DNA of 64,000 nucleotides from Burkholderiales bacterium (GTDB lineage Bacteria > Pseudomonadota > Gammaproteobacteria > Burkholderiales > Burkholderiaceae_C), in the NCBI GenBank assembly GCA_028868825.1, contig JAGWTU010000002.1, forward strand, positions 146,439 through 210,438, read 5' to 3'. Shown piece after piece: positions 1 to 8,428 of the stretch. Both the position numbers and the translations under genes were made by a program. Position 1 is the first letter of the stretch; every line of letters begins with the position of its first letter. The notes under the pieces are model-generated. The model did no database searches. It was given only the letters and a program-made list of their open reading frames with translations, and was not told the DNA's origin.

Positions 1-72
1 CGGACATCGTCATCCCGGTTGTTCGAACTGCACCCCAGCGTCCGCGCCCTCGCCGCGGGTGCGTGGGGCGCG

Positions 73-2385
73 CTAGGGTTCTCCCAGCACCGTCGTCTCG
101 GCCATCGTGATCCCTTCGGCCATCGTCATGCCCTCGGCCATCGTGATGCCTTCGGCCATCGTGATGCCCTCGGCCATCGTGATGCCCTCAGCCATCGTGA
201 TGCCCTCGGCCATCGTGATGCCCTGCGACATCACGACGCCCTGGGCCAGCGTCGATCCGCTGCCGGACATCAACCACGCCGAGAGCAACGACGACGGCGT
301 GAACGCCCCGGTCTTGCCGAGCCAGGAGCTCGATCCGACCAGCGAGTCCGCAAGCACCACGCCCGTAGTGATCAGCGCCTGGCTGTACATCGGCGTTTCG
401 ACGACGGACTTGACGAAGGTATTGGCCGCGACACCGCTGGCGGCGGGCCAGTAAGTCACGGTGGCGACGCGACCGAGGCCGCGGACCCACCACAGCGCCG
501 GGTTGTAGATCGGCTGATACGCCGACAACAGCGCCTGCCCGGAGGCGATATGGCTGCCGCCGACGGTCACCAGCAGGCCCCAGGGCACGGTCAGTCCGGT
601 GATCGTCGACGCCTGCACGCTGGGCAACGAGCCGCTGCTGGCGGTCGTCGTCTTGCTGGTGGTCGCCAGCGTCGACTGGATGCCGAGCGAGGTCGCCAGC
701 ATCGAGGCGCCAGGGGCGAGGGTGCCGGCGGCGATGGCGGTCGCCAGGTCGGTGCGCAGCGAGCGCGCCAGTGCGACCGCGCCGTCGGCATTCACGAGTC
801 CCGCGCCCTGTTCGACGAGGCTGTAGCCGGCCAGCGGCTGCGCCGAGTACTGCAGGATGGCCTTGACCAGCGGCGGCGTGAGGCCGGGATTGGCCTGCAG
901 CAGCAGCGCCACGGTGCCGGCCACCGCGGGCGCGGCGACCGAGGTGCCGGAGAGGTACTTCAGGCCCTGGTTGGCCGGCTGCGCCGTGCCGCCGAGGCCG
1001 GCGACGAGCGCCGGATAGCCCATCGCCAGCGCATCGAGCTGGCCGGCGACGGTCGCCGCGGCGCCGAGCACCTTGTTGCCCGGCGCGACGAGGTCGGGCT
1101 TGAGCAGGTTGTCGGGCTGGTGCGCGCCATCGGCGTCGAAGTTGCCGCCCAGCGTCGGTCCGCGCGAGCTGAAGCGATTGACCGTGTCGTCGGCGCGCGA
1201 CGGCGTGGCCCTGGGGTTGGCCGAGCCGACGGTGATCACCGTCGGGTCGTTGCCCGGCGCCGCGATCGTGCCGTAGGTCGCGACGCCGGCCGCATCGAGG
1301 CCGTAGTTGCCGGCCGCGACGACGACCGTGATGCCGGCCGCGGTGGCGGCGCGAACGGCGCGACAGATCGGGTCGGTCAGGTAGCTCTCGGTCGAATTCG
1401 CCGCCAGGCTGACGTTGAGGACGCGGATGTTGTACTGGCGGGCGTGGAACAGCACCCAGTCGATGCCGGCGAGCGCGTCGCCGAGGGCACCGGTGCCCGC
1501 CTTGTCCAGCACCTTGACGTCGTAGAGCGTGGAGTTCGGTGCGACGCCGGTTGCATCGGGGCTGCGGAACGCGCCGCGACCGGCGATCACGCTGGCGACA
1601 TGGCTGCCGTGGCCGTAGACGTCGGGCGCCGGATTCCTGGCGGTGCTGATCGTCGCTTCGTAGCTCCTCCGTGCGGCGCTGCCCGGGGCCAGCGAGCTCG
1701 ACAGGTCGACGCCCGGTGTCCAGACGCGGGTGACTTCCTTCTGCACCAGCTGCCCGGCATCGCCGACGGTCTGCATATTGACGCCGAGCGCGACGCGGCT
1801 GCTGCGGCCGTCGGCGCTGAGCATCGACGCGTGGACCGGCGAGATGCCCGAATCGAGCACCGCGACGCCGACGCCGCTGCCGTCGAGCCCCGTGTAGCCG
1901 CTGCTCGTGTAGGTGCGCGGACTGCGCGTGCTGCCGGTGACGCTGCCGGTGCTCGTCTCGACGAGGCTGGCGGTGCGCGCCGTGTAGCGATTGGGCGATA
2001 CGCTGGTGACATCGGCGCGCGCGGCGATCGTCGCCACCGCCGACGACGGCAGCATCACGAGGAGCGCCGAGACCGCGTAGTAGCGCGCGTAGACCGAGCC
2101 GCCCGCGGCCAGCACGGCGCTGCGCAGCGCCGTCATCTCGACATCGCTCGAATTGCTGACCACCACGGCCTTGACCATCGGCACGCCGTTGATCAGACGG
2201 GCCCAGTTGCGGGCCGGCGCCTGGGTCCCGGCCGCCACGGCGGTGGCCAGGTCGTCGGCGATCTTGTCCTTGGCCTGCGCAGCGACTGGCGCGAGTCCGG
2301 CTGCCGCCAGCGCGATCAGCAGCGCCGCGCTTCCCAGACTTTGCGAGCGGGCGACGACGGCCCTGAACCTGATGTTGAAGTTCAT
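73..2385 (-). CDS. Secreted S8 subtilisin-like protease with EGITMA hexapeptide tail
   Basis: This is a 770-residue exported serine protease. Residues 1 to about 38 form a signal peptide ending near AAQAKD. A propeptide-like inhibitor I9 region follows (VKAVVVSNSSD onward). The peptidase S8 triad is visible: Asp near 177 (VAVLDSGIS), His near 259 (YGHGSHVAS) and Ser near 482 (LSGTSVAAPAVAG). The last ~55 residues are eight tandem six-residue units (QGVVMS, QGITMA, then EGITMA-type) ending in ETTVLGEP. The start is supported by AAGGAA ahead of the ATG. It lies 83 bp downstream of a paralogue on the same strand, so the two are probably co-transcribed. The protease call is firm; the tail's role is unknown. 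Confidence 0.93.
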   Translation of the reverse strand: MNFNIRFRAVVARSQSLGSAALLIALAAAGLAPVAAQAKDKIADDLATAVAAGTQAPARNWARLINGVPMVKAVVVSNSSDVEMTALRSAVLAAGGSVYARYYAVSALLVMLPSSAVATIAARADVTSVSPNRYTARTASLVETSTGSVTGSTRSPRTYTSSGYTGLDGSGVGVAVLDSGISPVHASMLSADGRSSRVALGVNMQTVGDAGQLVQKEVTRVWTPGVDLSSSLAPGSAARRSYEATISTARNPAPDVYGHGSHVASVIAGRGAFRSPDATGVAPNSTLYDVKVLDKAGTGALGDALAGIDWVLFHARQYNIRVLNVSLAANSTESYLTDPICRAVRAATAAGITVVVAAGNYGLDAAGVATYGTIAAPGNDPTVITVGSANPRATPSRADDTVNRFSSRGPTLGGNFDADGAHQPDNLLKPDLVAPGNKVLGAAATVAGQLDALAMGYPALVAGLGGTAQPANQGLKYLSGTSVAAPAVAGTVALLLQANPGLTPPLVKAILQYSAQPLAGYSLVEQGAGLVNADGAVALARSLRTDLATAIAAGTLAPGASMLATSLGIQSTLATTSKTTTASSGSLPSVQASTITGLTVPWGLLVTVGGSHIASGQALLSAYQPIYNPALWWVRGLGRVATVTYWPAASGVAANTFVKSVVETPMYSQALITTGVVLADSLVGSSSWLGKTGAFTPSSLLSAWLMSGSGSTLAQGVVMSQGITMAEGITMAEGITMAEGITMAEGITMAEGMTMAEGITMAETTVLGEP
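98..241 (-). repeat. 18-bp tandem array coding the EGITMA tail
   Basis: Eight consecutive 18-bp units occur here. Seven are near-identical (plus-strand unit TCGGCCATCGTGATGCCC) and the eighth (224-241) is degenerate. Read on the minus strand each unit encodes one hexapeptide, mostly EGITMA. Because 18 is a multiple of three, slippage would change tail length without shifting the frame. The plus strand is also open through the array, which creates false overlapping reading frames. Confidence 0.95.
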
Positions 2386-2468
2386 CCTGGATTCCTTGAT
2401 TGCGGTCGGCGCGATGGCGCCGGTCGGCCGTCGGGGCGGCCGGGTTCGATGCGCGATCTGTCCCGCGT

Positions 2469-4721
2469 TCAGGGTTCGCCGCGCACGGCACCTTCGCTGA
2501 GGACCAGGCCCTCGCTGAGCACGAGACCTTCACTGAGCACCAGGCCTTCGCTGAGGACCAGGCCTTCGCTGAGCACGAGACCCTCGCTCAGCACGAGACC
2601 TTCGCTGAGCACGAGGCCCTGGCTGACGGCATAGCCGAGTTGCAGCGCCTTGCCGCTGGACAGCCAGGACGACAGCAGCGCCGTCGGCATGAAGACGCCC
2701 GTGTGTCCGACGAGCGAACTGGTGCCCGCCAGCGCGTCGCCCGAGACGACGCCCGGCGTGACCAGCGTCTGGTTCGAGATCGCGGTGTCGGTGAACGACT
2801 GCACGTAGGTGTTCGGCGTGATCCCGGTACCCGACCAGTACACCGGCCGGCGCATGCGCGCCACGCCGCCGGCCCAGGTGATGCGCGGATCGAAGATCGG
2901 CTGGTAGCCGTACATCAGCGTGGTGCCGTCGACGACATGGTTGCCGCCGACGACGACGATGCGCGACCAGTTGAAAGGCGTCGCCGCGACGGTCGAGGCG
3001 GCGACGATGGCCGGCACGTTGGCGATGAGCATGCTGTCGCCAGGCAGGATCGTGCCGGCCGCGATCGCGGTGGCCAGATCGGGACGGATGATCTTGGCGA
3101 TCTGCACCGCGCCATCGACATTGAGCACGCCGGCGCCCTGCTCGAGCAGGTCGTAGCCGGCCAGCGGCTGCGCCGTGCCCTGCAGGATGGCCTTGATCAC
3201 CGGCGGCGTCAGCCCCGGATTGGCCTGCAGCATCAGCGCCGCGGCGCCGGCCACGGCGGGTGCCGCGATCGAGGTCCCGCTCAGCAGCATCTGGGTCTGG
3301 TCGAGGTAGGCGGTGATGCCCAGCGGCGTGACCAGCGTGCTGCCGAAGGTGCCGGCCAGCACGTTCCAGGTCAGCCCCGTCGACGCCGTGGCGGCGGCAC
3401 CGACCACCTTGTTGCCCGGCGCGACGAGGTCGGGCTTGATGATGTTGTCGTACTGCGTGACGCCGGCGGCATCGACGTAGCCGCTGCGCGTCGGGCCGCG
3501 CGAGCTGAAGAGGTCGACCGTGTCGTCGCCGCGCCCCGACGTGCCGTGCATGTTGACGGCGCCCACGGTGATCACCGAGGGATCGTTGCCCGGCGAGCCG
3601 ATGCGGCCGTAGACCTCCTGCGCCGACAGGTTGAGCCCGAAGTTGCCGGCGGCGACGACGACGGTGATGCCGGCCGCGGTGGCGCTGCGCACGGCCACGC
3701 ACAGCGGGTCGGTCTGCCACGACTCGGTGGACTGCGCCGCCAGGCTCAGGTTCATGACCCGGATGTTGTATTCCTTGGCGTGGAAGATCACCCACTGGAT
3801 GCCTTCGAGCGCGTCGCTGACGGTGCCCAGGCCGGTCGAGCTCAGGACCTTGACGTCGTAGATATTGGCGTTCGGCGCGACGCCGTTGATGTCCTGCGCA
3901 TTCGACGCGTTGGGCGCGAAATAGCGGCCCGCGGCGATCGAGGCGACATGGGTGCCATGGCCGTAGGCGTCCTGCGTCACCGCGCTGTCGTTGGCGATCG
4001 CGGCCTCGTAGGTGGCCAGCGCCGTCGACCCGGGCTGCAGCGAGCTGCTGCCGGCCACGCCGGTGGACCAGTTGGCCAGGCTCGCGTTGAGCATGTTGAC
4101 GTTGCGCTTGACGCGCGAACCGCCGGCCGGGCTGTTGAAGCTCGCGTGGGCGCGCATCACGCCGGAATCGAGGATGGCGATGCCGACACCGCTGCCGTCG
4201 TAGCCGCTGTAGCTGGACTTCGTCACATAGGTGCGCACATCCGGCCCGTTGGCGCCGGTGACGGTCTCGATCGTGCTCGCCGTGCGTTGCGTCTGCCGGT
4301 TGGGCGAGACGCTGACGACGTCGCTGCGCTGGGTCAGCGCGGCGACATCGGCGGCCTTGACCTGGACCGTCATCGCATGCACCGCCGGGTGCACCGCATG
4401 CACCGAGCCGCCGAGGCCGATGACGAAAGCGCGCAGGTCCTTCATCATCGGATCGCTCGAATTGGAGACGACGATGACCTGCACCTGCGGCACGCCGCCG
4501 ACGACACGCGACCAGCGCGCGCCGGAGCGGCCGGGCGTGCGGATCTCGTCACCCAGGTCGGCGGCGAGCTTGCCGTGCCGCTGCGGGCCTTGCGACTGGC
4601 CATGCGCCAGGCGCAGGCCGAATCCGGGAGAGAACAGCGCGGCGCAGAGGGCCGCGGTGAGGGCCACCGCCGCGAGCCTGCGGCGTTCGATCAGGACGAC
4701 GAAACGGGTCGCCATGTGCAT
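2469..4721 (-). CDS. Secreted S8 subtilisin-like protease with EGLVLS hexapeptide tail
   Basis: This 750-residue paralogue of the neighbouring protease shares its architecture: signal peptide, I9-like pro-region (VQVIVVSNSSD), and S8 catalytic domain with Asp near 184 (IAILDSGVM), His near 257 (YGHGTHVAS) and Ser near 482 (LSGTSIAAPAVAG). The tail has seven hexads (QGLVLS, then EGLVLS six times) and ends EGAVRGEP, sharing the final GEP with its neighbour. An upstream in-frame ATG at 4811 exists, but I chose 4721 because AGGGGA sits about six bases before it and the hydrophobic signal follows soon after. It is likely the first gene of a two-gene operon and may have arisen by tandem duplication. 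Confidence 0.92.
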   Translation of the reverse strand: MHMATRFVVLIERRRLAAVALTAALCAALFSPGFGLRLAHGQSQGPQRHGKLAADLGDEIRTPGRSGARWSRVVGGVPQVQVIVVSNSSDPMMKDLRAFVIGLGGSVHAVHPAVHAMTVQVKAADVAALTQRSDVVSVSPNRQTQRTASTIETVTGANGPDVRTYVTKSSYSGYDGSGVGIAILDSGVMRAHASFNSPAGGSRVKRNVNMLNASLANWSTGVAGSSSLQPGSTALATYEAAIANDSAVTQDAYGHGTHVASIAAGRYFAPNASNAQDINGVAPNANIYDVKVLSSTGLGTVSDALEGIQWVIFHAKEYNIRVMNLSLAAQSTESWQTDPLCVAVRSATAAGITVVVAAGNFGLNLSAQEVYGRIGSPGNDPSVITVGAVNMHGTSGRGDDTVDLFSSRGPTRSGYVDAAGVTQYDNIIKPDLVAPGNKVVGAAATASTGLTWNVLAGTFGSTLVTPLGITAYLDQTQMLLSGTSIAAPAVAGAAALMLQANPGLTPPVIKAILQGTAQPLAGYDLLEQGAGVLNVDGAVQIAKIIRPDLATAIAAGTILPGDSMLIANVPAIVAASTVAATPFNWSRIVVVGGNHVVDGTTLMYGYQPIFDPRITWAGGVARMRRPVYWSGTGITPNTYVQSFTDTAISNQTLVTPGVVSGDALAGTSSLVGHTGVFMPTALLSSWLSSGKALQLGYAVSQGLVLSEGLVLSEGLVLSEGLVLSEGLVLSEGLVLSEGLVLSEGAVRGEP
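2493..2636 (-). repeat. 18-bp tandem array coding the EGLVLS tail
   Basis: Seven 18-bp units (2493-2618) plus a degenerate eighth (to 2636) encode GLVLSE in every full unit. At least five different DNA versions occur, differing at synonymous positions (for example GGCCTGGTCCTCAGCGAA and GGTCTCGTGCTCAGCGAG). Identical peptides from varied codons argue for selection on the peptide rather than very recent slippage. Confidence 0.95.
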
Positions 4722-5178
4722 ATCAGTTCCCCTGGGTGGCGAGGGACGCGGCCGGACATCGGCCACGCAAAATGTTGGATCTCTCCGCTGCCGCGACTGG
4801 CCTTCGACCACCCTCGCGTCCGAACCGACCTACAGCTGACTTTGCGCCACCCCTGTATTTCGGTATGGGTCCATTTTGCAGTTCTTTTCTTCTCGTAACC
4901 ACTGATGCGCAATGGTTAAGCGGGGGCCCGCGTGTCGCTTGTCACGAGTTCAAAGCGGCTGGCGAGGGCTCTCACGCCTCCCAGTCGAAGCGCGCGACAG
5001 CGGCGCCGCGCGCCATGCCGGCGCGGCACGAACACCGCGCCTGCGGCGCCGATCGTGGCGGAATTCGTGAATTTCGAGACGCCGCTCTACCTCGGCGGGT
5101 TGCTTTTGCTGCGCTGCAGCACTACTCTAGGGTAAACCCTGAGTCGCTATCCGTACGCAGGGCCTACGAGGTCACACC
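4722..5178. promoter_or_regulatory. 457-bp divergent intergenic region, protease operon versus DUF3563 gene
   Basis: No gene is supported here. The stretch 4862-4920 is relatively AT-rich for this window and may carry the protease operon promoter. Close to the DUF3563 gene, 5130-5140 reads AGGGTAAACCCT-like (AGGGT/ACCCT arms separated by AA), an operator-like inverted repeat about 40 bases before the ATG. No convincing -35/-10 pair could be assigned. Confidence 0.4.
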
Positions 5179-5337
5179 ATGTCCAAGTTATTCGAAATGC
5201 TCAAATCGCTGATCCCTGCCGTCGACCCCGACGAGGCCTATCTGGCCGAATCGGCCGACGTTTACGAACTCGAGCGCCGCATCGAGGAGCTCGACCGCCG
5301 CCGCGGCGACCCGGCCCAGCCGGGCGTCTGGCATTGA
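5179..5337 (+). CDS. DUF3563 family small protein
   Basis: A 52-residue protein reading MSKLFEMLKSLIPAV followed by DPDEAYLAESADVYELERRI. The motif EAYLAES-D-YELERR is the hallmark of DUF3563, a family of roughly 50-residue proteins widespread in Burkholderiales and of unknown function. The start ATG at 5179 is the only good one. The AGGGT-AA-ACCCT repeat lies upstream. There are no membrane segments or signal peptide; the second half is predicted helical and highly charged. Confidence 0.8.
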   Translation: MSKLFEMLKSLIPAVDPDEAYLAESADVYELERRIEELDRRRGDPAQPGVWH

Positions 5338-5347
5338 GGGGTCGACG

Positions 5348-5548
5348 ATGATGAACGGCGCCCAGAACCCCGCTGCCACGCTGACGCGCGGTCTGTGCAC
5401 CCTGCCCTTCGACGCCGCCCGTGATCAGCGCGCCGCCGCGGTGCACGCGGGCCTGCTGAAGCCGTCGATGCTCGCCGACAGGGAGTTCACGCGCGCCCTC
5501 GACGCGCTCGAGCATTGGATGCTCGGGCCGCTGGCGCGGCACAACTGA
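5348..5548 (+). CDS. Small protein of unknown function
   Basis: A 66-residue reading frame (MMNGAQNPAATLTRGLCTLP...) starts 10 bp after the DUF3563 gene and is probably co-transcribed with it. The second ATG at 5351 is an alternative start. I recognise no domain. The C-terminal half (REFTRALDALEHWMLG) looks helical and amphipathic. A G+C hairpin follows the stop. Assigned on position and codon use only. Confidence 0.5.
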   Translation: MMNGAQNPAATLTRGLCTLPFDAARDQRAAAVHAGLLKPSMLADREFTRALDALEHWMLGPLARHN

Positions 5549-5557
5549 GACCGCGCC

Positions 5558-5577
5558 GGGGCGGCGCTCGACGCCCC
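5558..5577 (+). terminator. Possible terminator hairpin after the DUF3563 pair
   Basis: GGGGCG (5558-5563) can pair with CGCCCC (5572-5577) across an 8-nt loop, starting 10 bases after the preceding stop codon. No T-tract follows, so it is only a weak intrinsic terminator candidate. Confidence 0.3.
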
Positions 5578-5707
5578 TCGAGCGACCCATCGGATGGGAT
5601 GTGTTTCGACGCGGATCGCGCCCGTGAACTGCGACACGTCGACCCTCCGGGATCGGGGGGATGCCGTCGCAGCGGCCCTGCGCGACGAATGGTTACATTG
5701 CGATTGA

Positions 5708-6355
5708 GGCCGTCGGGACCGGCCGGGCGGGAACCCCTTCGTCGGCGATGTCGCCGCCGCGGTCGACGACTACCGGGACATCCCGGCGCCGGTGCGTGCC
5801 GAGCTGAAGGCGCGCATGGCGCGGCGCGACTACGACGAGATCGCGACGATCCGCCGCGATTCGATCGACGGCCAGGCGCGCTACGCGCCGACGATCAGCG
5901 ACATGCATTTCGGCGCCGGCCACGTCTGCCACAGCGTCGGCCGCCAGCGCTGGACGGCGCAGACCACCGAGCGCGGGCTCGTCTATTGCGCCAGCGGCCA
6001 TTGCATCCTCGTGCCGACGGTGTGCCGCAACGTCAGCCGCATCGAGCGCGTCAGCCCGGCCCGGCGCAAGCAGGCCGAGGCGCCGACGCCGGCGCCGGCG
6101 CCGGCGGCGACGATGGTGTCCGGCCCCGGCGCGGCGGGCGGTGTCAGCGAGGCCGGCGTCGTCGGCCACGGCACGGCCATGCAGGTCACCGGGCCTTATC
6201 TGCCCGCGTTCGCGGCCAACGGGACGACGCCTGCGACGCCGGCCCTGGTGCCCGATGTCAACCCCGCCGTGCCCGAGCCGTCGCGCTGGGCGCTGACGCT
6301 GGCCGGCATCGGGTTCGTCGCGCTGATCGCGGCGCGCCGGCGCCGGCGCGACTGA
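5708..6355 (+). pseudogene. PEP-CTERM protein with MHFG motif, signal peptide missing
   Basis: The frame ends in a clear PEP-CTERM sorting signal: VPEP, a hydrophobic helix (WALTLAGIGFVALIAA) and RRRRRD. The middle contains SDMHFGAGHVC and CASGHCILVPTVCRNVSRI, resembling what I recall as the MHFG family of PEP-CTERM proteins. Coding similarity appears to run upstream to about 5708 (NPFVGDVAAAVDDYRDIP), but an in-frame TGA stands at 5705 and no start codon exists before GTG 5792, giving 187 residues without any signal peptide. PEP-CTERM sorting needs export, so the N-terminus is probably lost or frameshifted. If functional, translation would begin at 5792. No exosortase gene is in the window. 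Confidence 0.6.
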
Positions 6356-6370
6356 CCGCTGGCGAGCCGG

Positions 6371-7171
6371 CTATCGCGCCAGCGCCCACCGCGCGATGAT
6401 CGCGTGCAGCGCGTCGAGCCCGTCGGTCAGCGCCGCCGGACCCGGCTGCAGGATCAGCGAGGACTTGATCTCGTGCAGTTCGCCGTCGCGCACCGCGGGG
6501 ATCGCCTCCCAGCCCGGCCGCGCGGCGACGCGCTCGGGCCTGAACTTCTTGCCGCACCAGCTGCCGATGATGATGTCGGGCGCCGCATGCACGATCTCCA
6601 GCGGGTCCGCGACGATGCGGTCGCGGCCCAGGCTGGCCGCGGCGCGGCGCGGGAAGATGTCGTCGCCGCCGGCGATCGCCATCAGCTCGCTGACCCAGCG
6701 GATGGCCGAGATCGGCGGCTCGTCCCATTCCTCGAAATAGATGCGCGGCCGTCGCGGCAGCATCGCCGCGGCGCGCGCGACGGCATCGAGATGCGCCTGC
6801 AGCCGCCCGACATAGGCGGCGGCGCGCTCGCTTGCGCCGACCATCGCGCCCAGCCGCAGCAGATAGCCCAGGATCTGGTCCACCGTGCGGTGGTTGCTGA
6901 TCCAGACCTCGACGCCGCGCTTGATCAGCGCTTGCGCGATGTCGGCCTGCATGTCCGAGAAGCCTATCGCGAGGTCGGGTTCGAGCTCGAGGATGCGCTC
7001 GATCTTCGCGCTCGTGAAGGCCGAGATGCGCGGCTTGTCCTGGCGCGCGCGCGGCGGCCGCACGGTGTAGCCCGAGATGCCGACGATGCGGTGCTCCTCG
7101 CCGAGCGCGTACAGCGCCTCGGTCGATTCCTCGGTCATGCAGACGATGCGGGTCGGGTAGGTCGCGGTCAT
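6371..7171 (-). CDS. Cobalamin-binding-like protein (BtuF/ABC periplasmic-binding fold)
   Basis: A 266-residue protein with the helical-backbone metal-receptor fold (BtuF/FecB class): RIVCMTEESTEALYALGEE near the start, later YFEEWDEPPISAIRWVSEL, and IIIGSWCGKKFRPERVAARP. Family members are usually annotated as cobalamin-binding protein. It has no signal peptide in any reading of the start, which is odd for a periplasmic receptor. The ATG at 7171 overlaps the stop of the upstream acetyltransferase as ATGA, so a longer frame running back into that gene was rejected. No BtuCD transporter genes are adjacent. Cofactor specificity is inferred. Confidence 0.75.
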   Translation of the reverse strand: MTATYPTRIVCMTEESTEALYALGEEHRIVGISGYTVRPPRARQDKPRISAFTSAKIERILELEPDLAIGFSDMQADIAQALIKRGVEVWISNHRTVDQILGYLLRLGAMVGASERAAAYVGRLQAHLDAVARAAAMLPRRPRIYFEEWDEPPISAIRWVSELMAIAGGDDIFPRRAAASLGRDRIVADPLEIVHAAPDIIIGSWCGKKFRPERVAARPGWEAIPAVRDGELHEIKSSLILQPGPAALTDGLDALHAIIARWALAR

Positions 7172-7692
7172 CGGGTTTCGTGTCGCAGGTACAGCCGCTC
7201 GGTCGCCGCGAGTTCGACGTCGGGGTGGGCGGCGGCGGCGAAGCCGAGCCGCTCGAGCAGGCGGATCGAGCGCGCATTGTCGGCCTCGACCTGGGCACGG
7301 AATTCGACGATGCGGTGCGCGGCGCGCAGATGCGCGAGCATCGCCGCCGTCGCCTCCCACGCAAAACCCCGGCCCCAGGACGCGGGTTCGAGGACATAGG
7401 CCACCCAGGCGCGGCGGCGCGCGATCAGCGTCGCCTGCACATAGCCGATCGGCGGGCCGCCATGCGGCGCGACGATCCAGTTGCACCAGACCTCGCTGCC
7501 GTCGGCCGGACCGCCGGCGCTTTGCCGCGCATAGACCTCGCGGAGCGCGGCGACCGAGGCCGGCGCGTCGACATCGAGATGGCGATAGATGGCGGCCTGC
7601 GCCAGCACGCGGTACATCGCCTCGGCATGCTCGGTGCCCAGCGGCTCGAGCGCGAGCCGCGGCGTCGCCAGCGCCGGTTCAGCCCGAGCCAT
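7168..7692 (-). CDS. GNAT family N-acetyltransferase (RimJ/RimL type)
   Basis: A 174-residue GNAT protein. It opens with LATPRLALEPLGTEHAEAM, typical of the RimJ/RimL branch. It contains the acetyl-CoA loop region (EPASWGRGFAWEATAAML) and the C-terminal ADNARSIRLLERLGFA motif. The substrate is not predictable; members acetylate protein N-termini, antibiotics or small amines. Its start overlaps the upstream TPR gene by 14 bp, and its stop overlaps the next gene by 4 bp, so the three are translationally linked. Confidence 0.85.
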   Translation of the reverse strand: MARAEPALATPRLALEPLGTEHAEAMYRVLAQAAIYRHLDVDAPASVAALREVYARQSAGGPADGSEVWCNWIVAPHGGPPIGYVQATLIARRRAWVAYVLEPASWGRGFAWEATAAMLAHLRAAHRIVEFRAQVEADNARSIRLLERLGFAAAAHPDVELAATERLYLRHETR

Positions 7693-8428
7693 GGCGGGCC
7701 GCCGCGAGGCGCTTCAGCGACTCGGCGTTGAGTTCGCGCGTCGTCGCGCCCCAGCCGCGCGTCATGCGGTCGATCTCGGCCTGCACGCGCGCCACGGTGG
7801 CCTGGTCGCCCTGCGCGCGGGCCCAGATCTCGTATTCGACCCAGGCGGCGAAGGTGCCGTAACGCGAGGTCACCGATTCGAACTCGGCGCGCGCGGCCGT
7901 CGCGCGACCGGCGCCGCCAAGCGCGACGGCGTACAGCAGCGCGACCTCCTCGGCGCGGAACATCGGGTTGCGCTGGCGCAGCGATTCGATCTGCGCCAGC
8001 GCCTCGTCGTGGCGGCCGCAGGCGAGGCAGGCGCGCGCGGCGCCGAAACCGATCTCGAGGTCGGACGCGAAGGGCCCGCGCAGACAGTCCTCGTACAGCC
8101 GCGCCGCTTCGTCCGCCTGCCCGTCGTCGAGCAGCGCCGCGGCCAGCCGCATCTGGTGCTGCGCCGTCGGCTGCTCGGCGTAGAGCGCGCGCGCCTCGCG
8201 CAGCGCGCCGCCGGGGTCGATCGCCCGCACGGCCACCGTCATCGCGCGCCGCGCACCGCGCTGCAACCCCGAGCGCGGCAGGATCACCGCGACGAGGTAG
8301 ACCAGGCTGCCGAACAGGGGAAAGAAGAAAAGGATCAGCAGCCAGTACAAGGGCTGGCCGGTGCGCACGGCGTGCACCGCGCAGATCAGCGCCAGGATGA
8401 TGTGCAGGCTCAGTCCTGCGATCTCCAT
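7679..8428 (-). CDS. Membrane-anchored TPR protein with PLDc_N-like head
   Basis: A 249-residue protein. The first ~55 residues hold two hydrophobic helices separated by a short loop (LHIILALICAVHAV; LYWLLILFFFPLFGSLVYLV), like a phospholipase-D nuclease N-terminal domain. The rest is tetratricopeptide-like helical repeats (QADEAARLYEDCL, GRHDEALAQIESL). I chose ATG 8428 over 8458 because AAGGAG stands seven bases before it and the membrane helix follows directly. It is the first gene of the minus-strand trio. Probably a scaffold at the inner membrane; its partner is unknown. Confidence 0.7.
   Translation of the reverse strand: MEIAGLSLHIILALICAVHAVRTGQPLYWLLILFFFPLFGSLVYLVAVILPRSGLQRGARRAMTVAVRAIDPGGALREARALYAEQPTAQHQMRLAAALLDDGQADEAARLYEDCLRGPFASDLEIGFGAARACLACGRHDEALAQIESLRQRNPMFRAEEVALLYAVALGGAGRATAARAEFESVTSRYGTFAAWVEYEIWARAQGDQATVARVQAEIDRMTRGWGATTRELNAESLKRLAAARHGSG

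Noticed and set aside
98..241. CRISPR-like array
   Set aside because: Units are directly abutting 18-mers without spacers, in frame inside a protease gene.
19..2634. Very long plus-strand reading frame opposite the first subtilase
   Set aside because: Arginine/glycine-rich composition with no domain; it is the antisense shadow of a high-GC gene. The same applies to the other long antisense frames, such as 34680-38219 and 60291-63290.
4722..4811. 30-residue N-terminal extension of the second subtilase
   Set aside because: The extension is polar, and the ribosome binding site and signal peptide both support the start at 4721.
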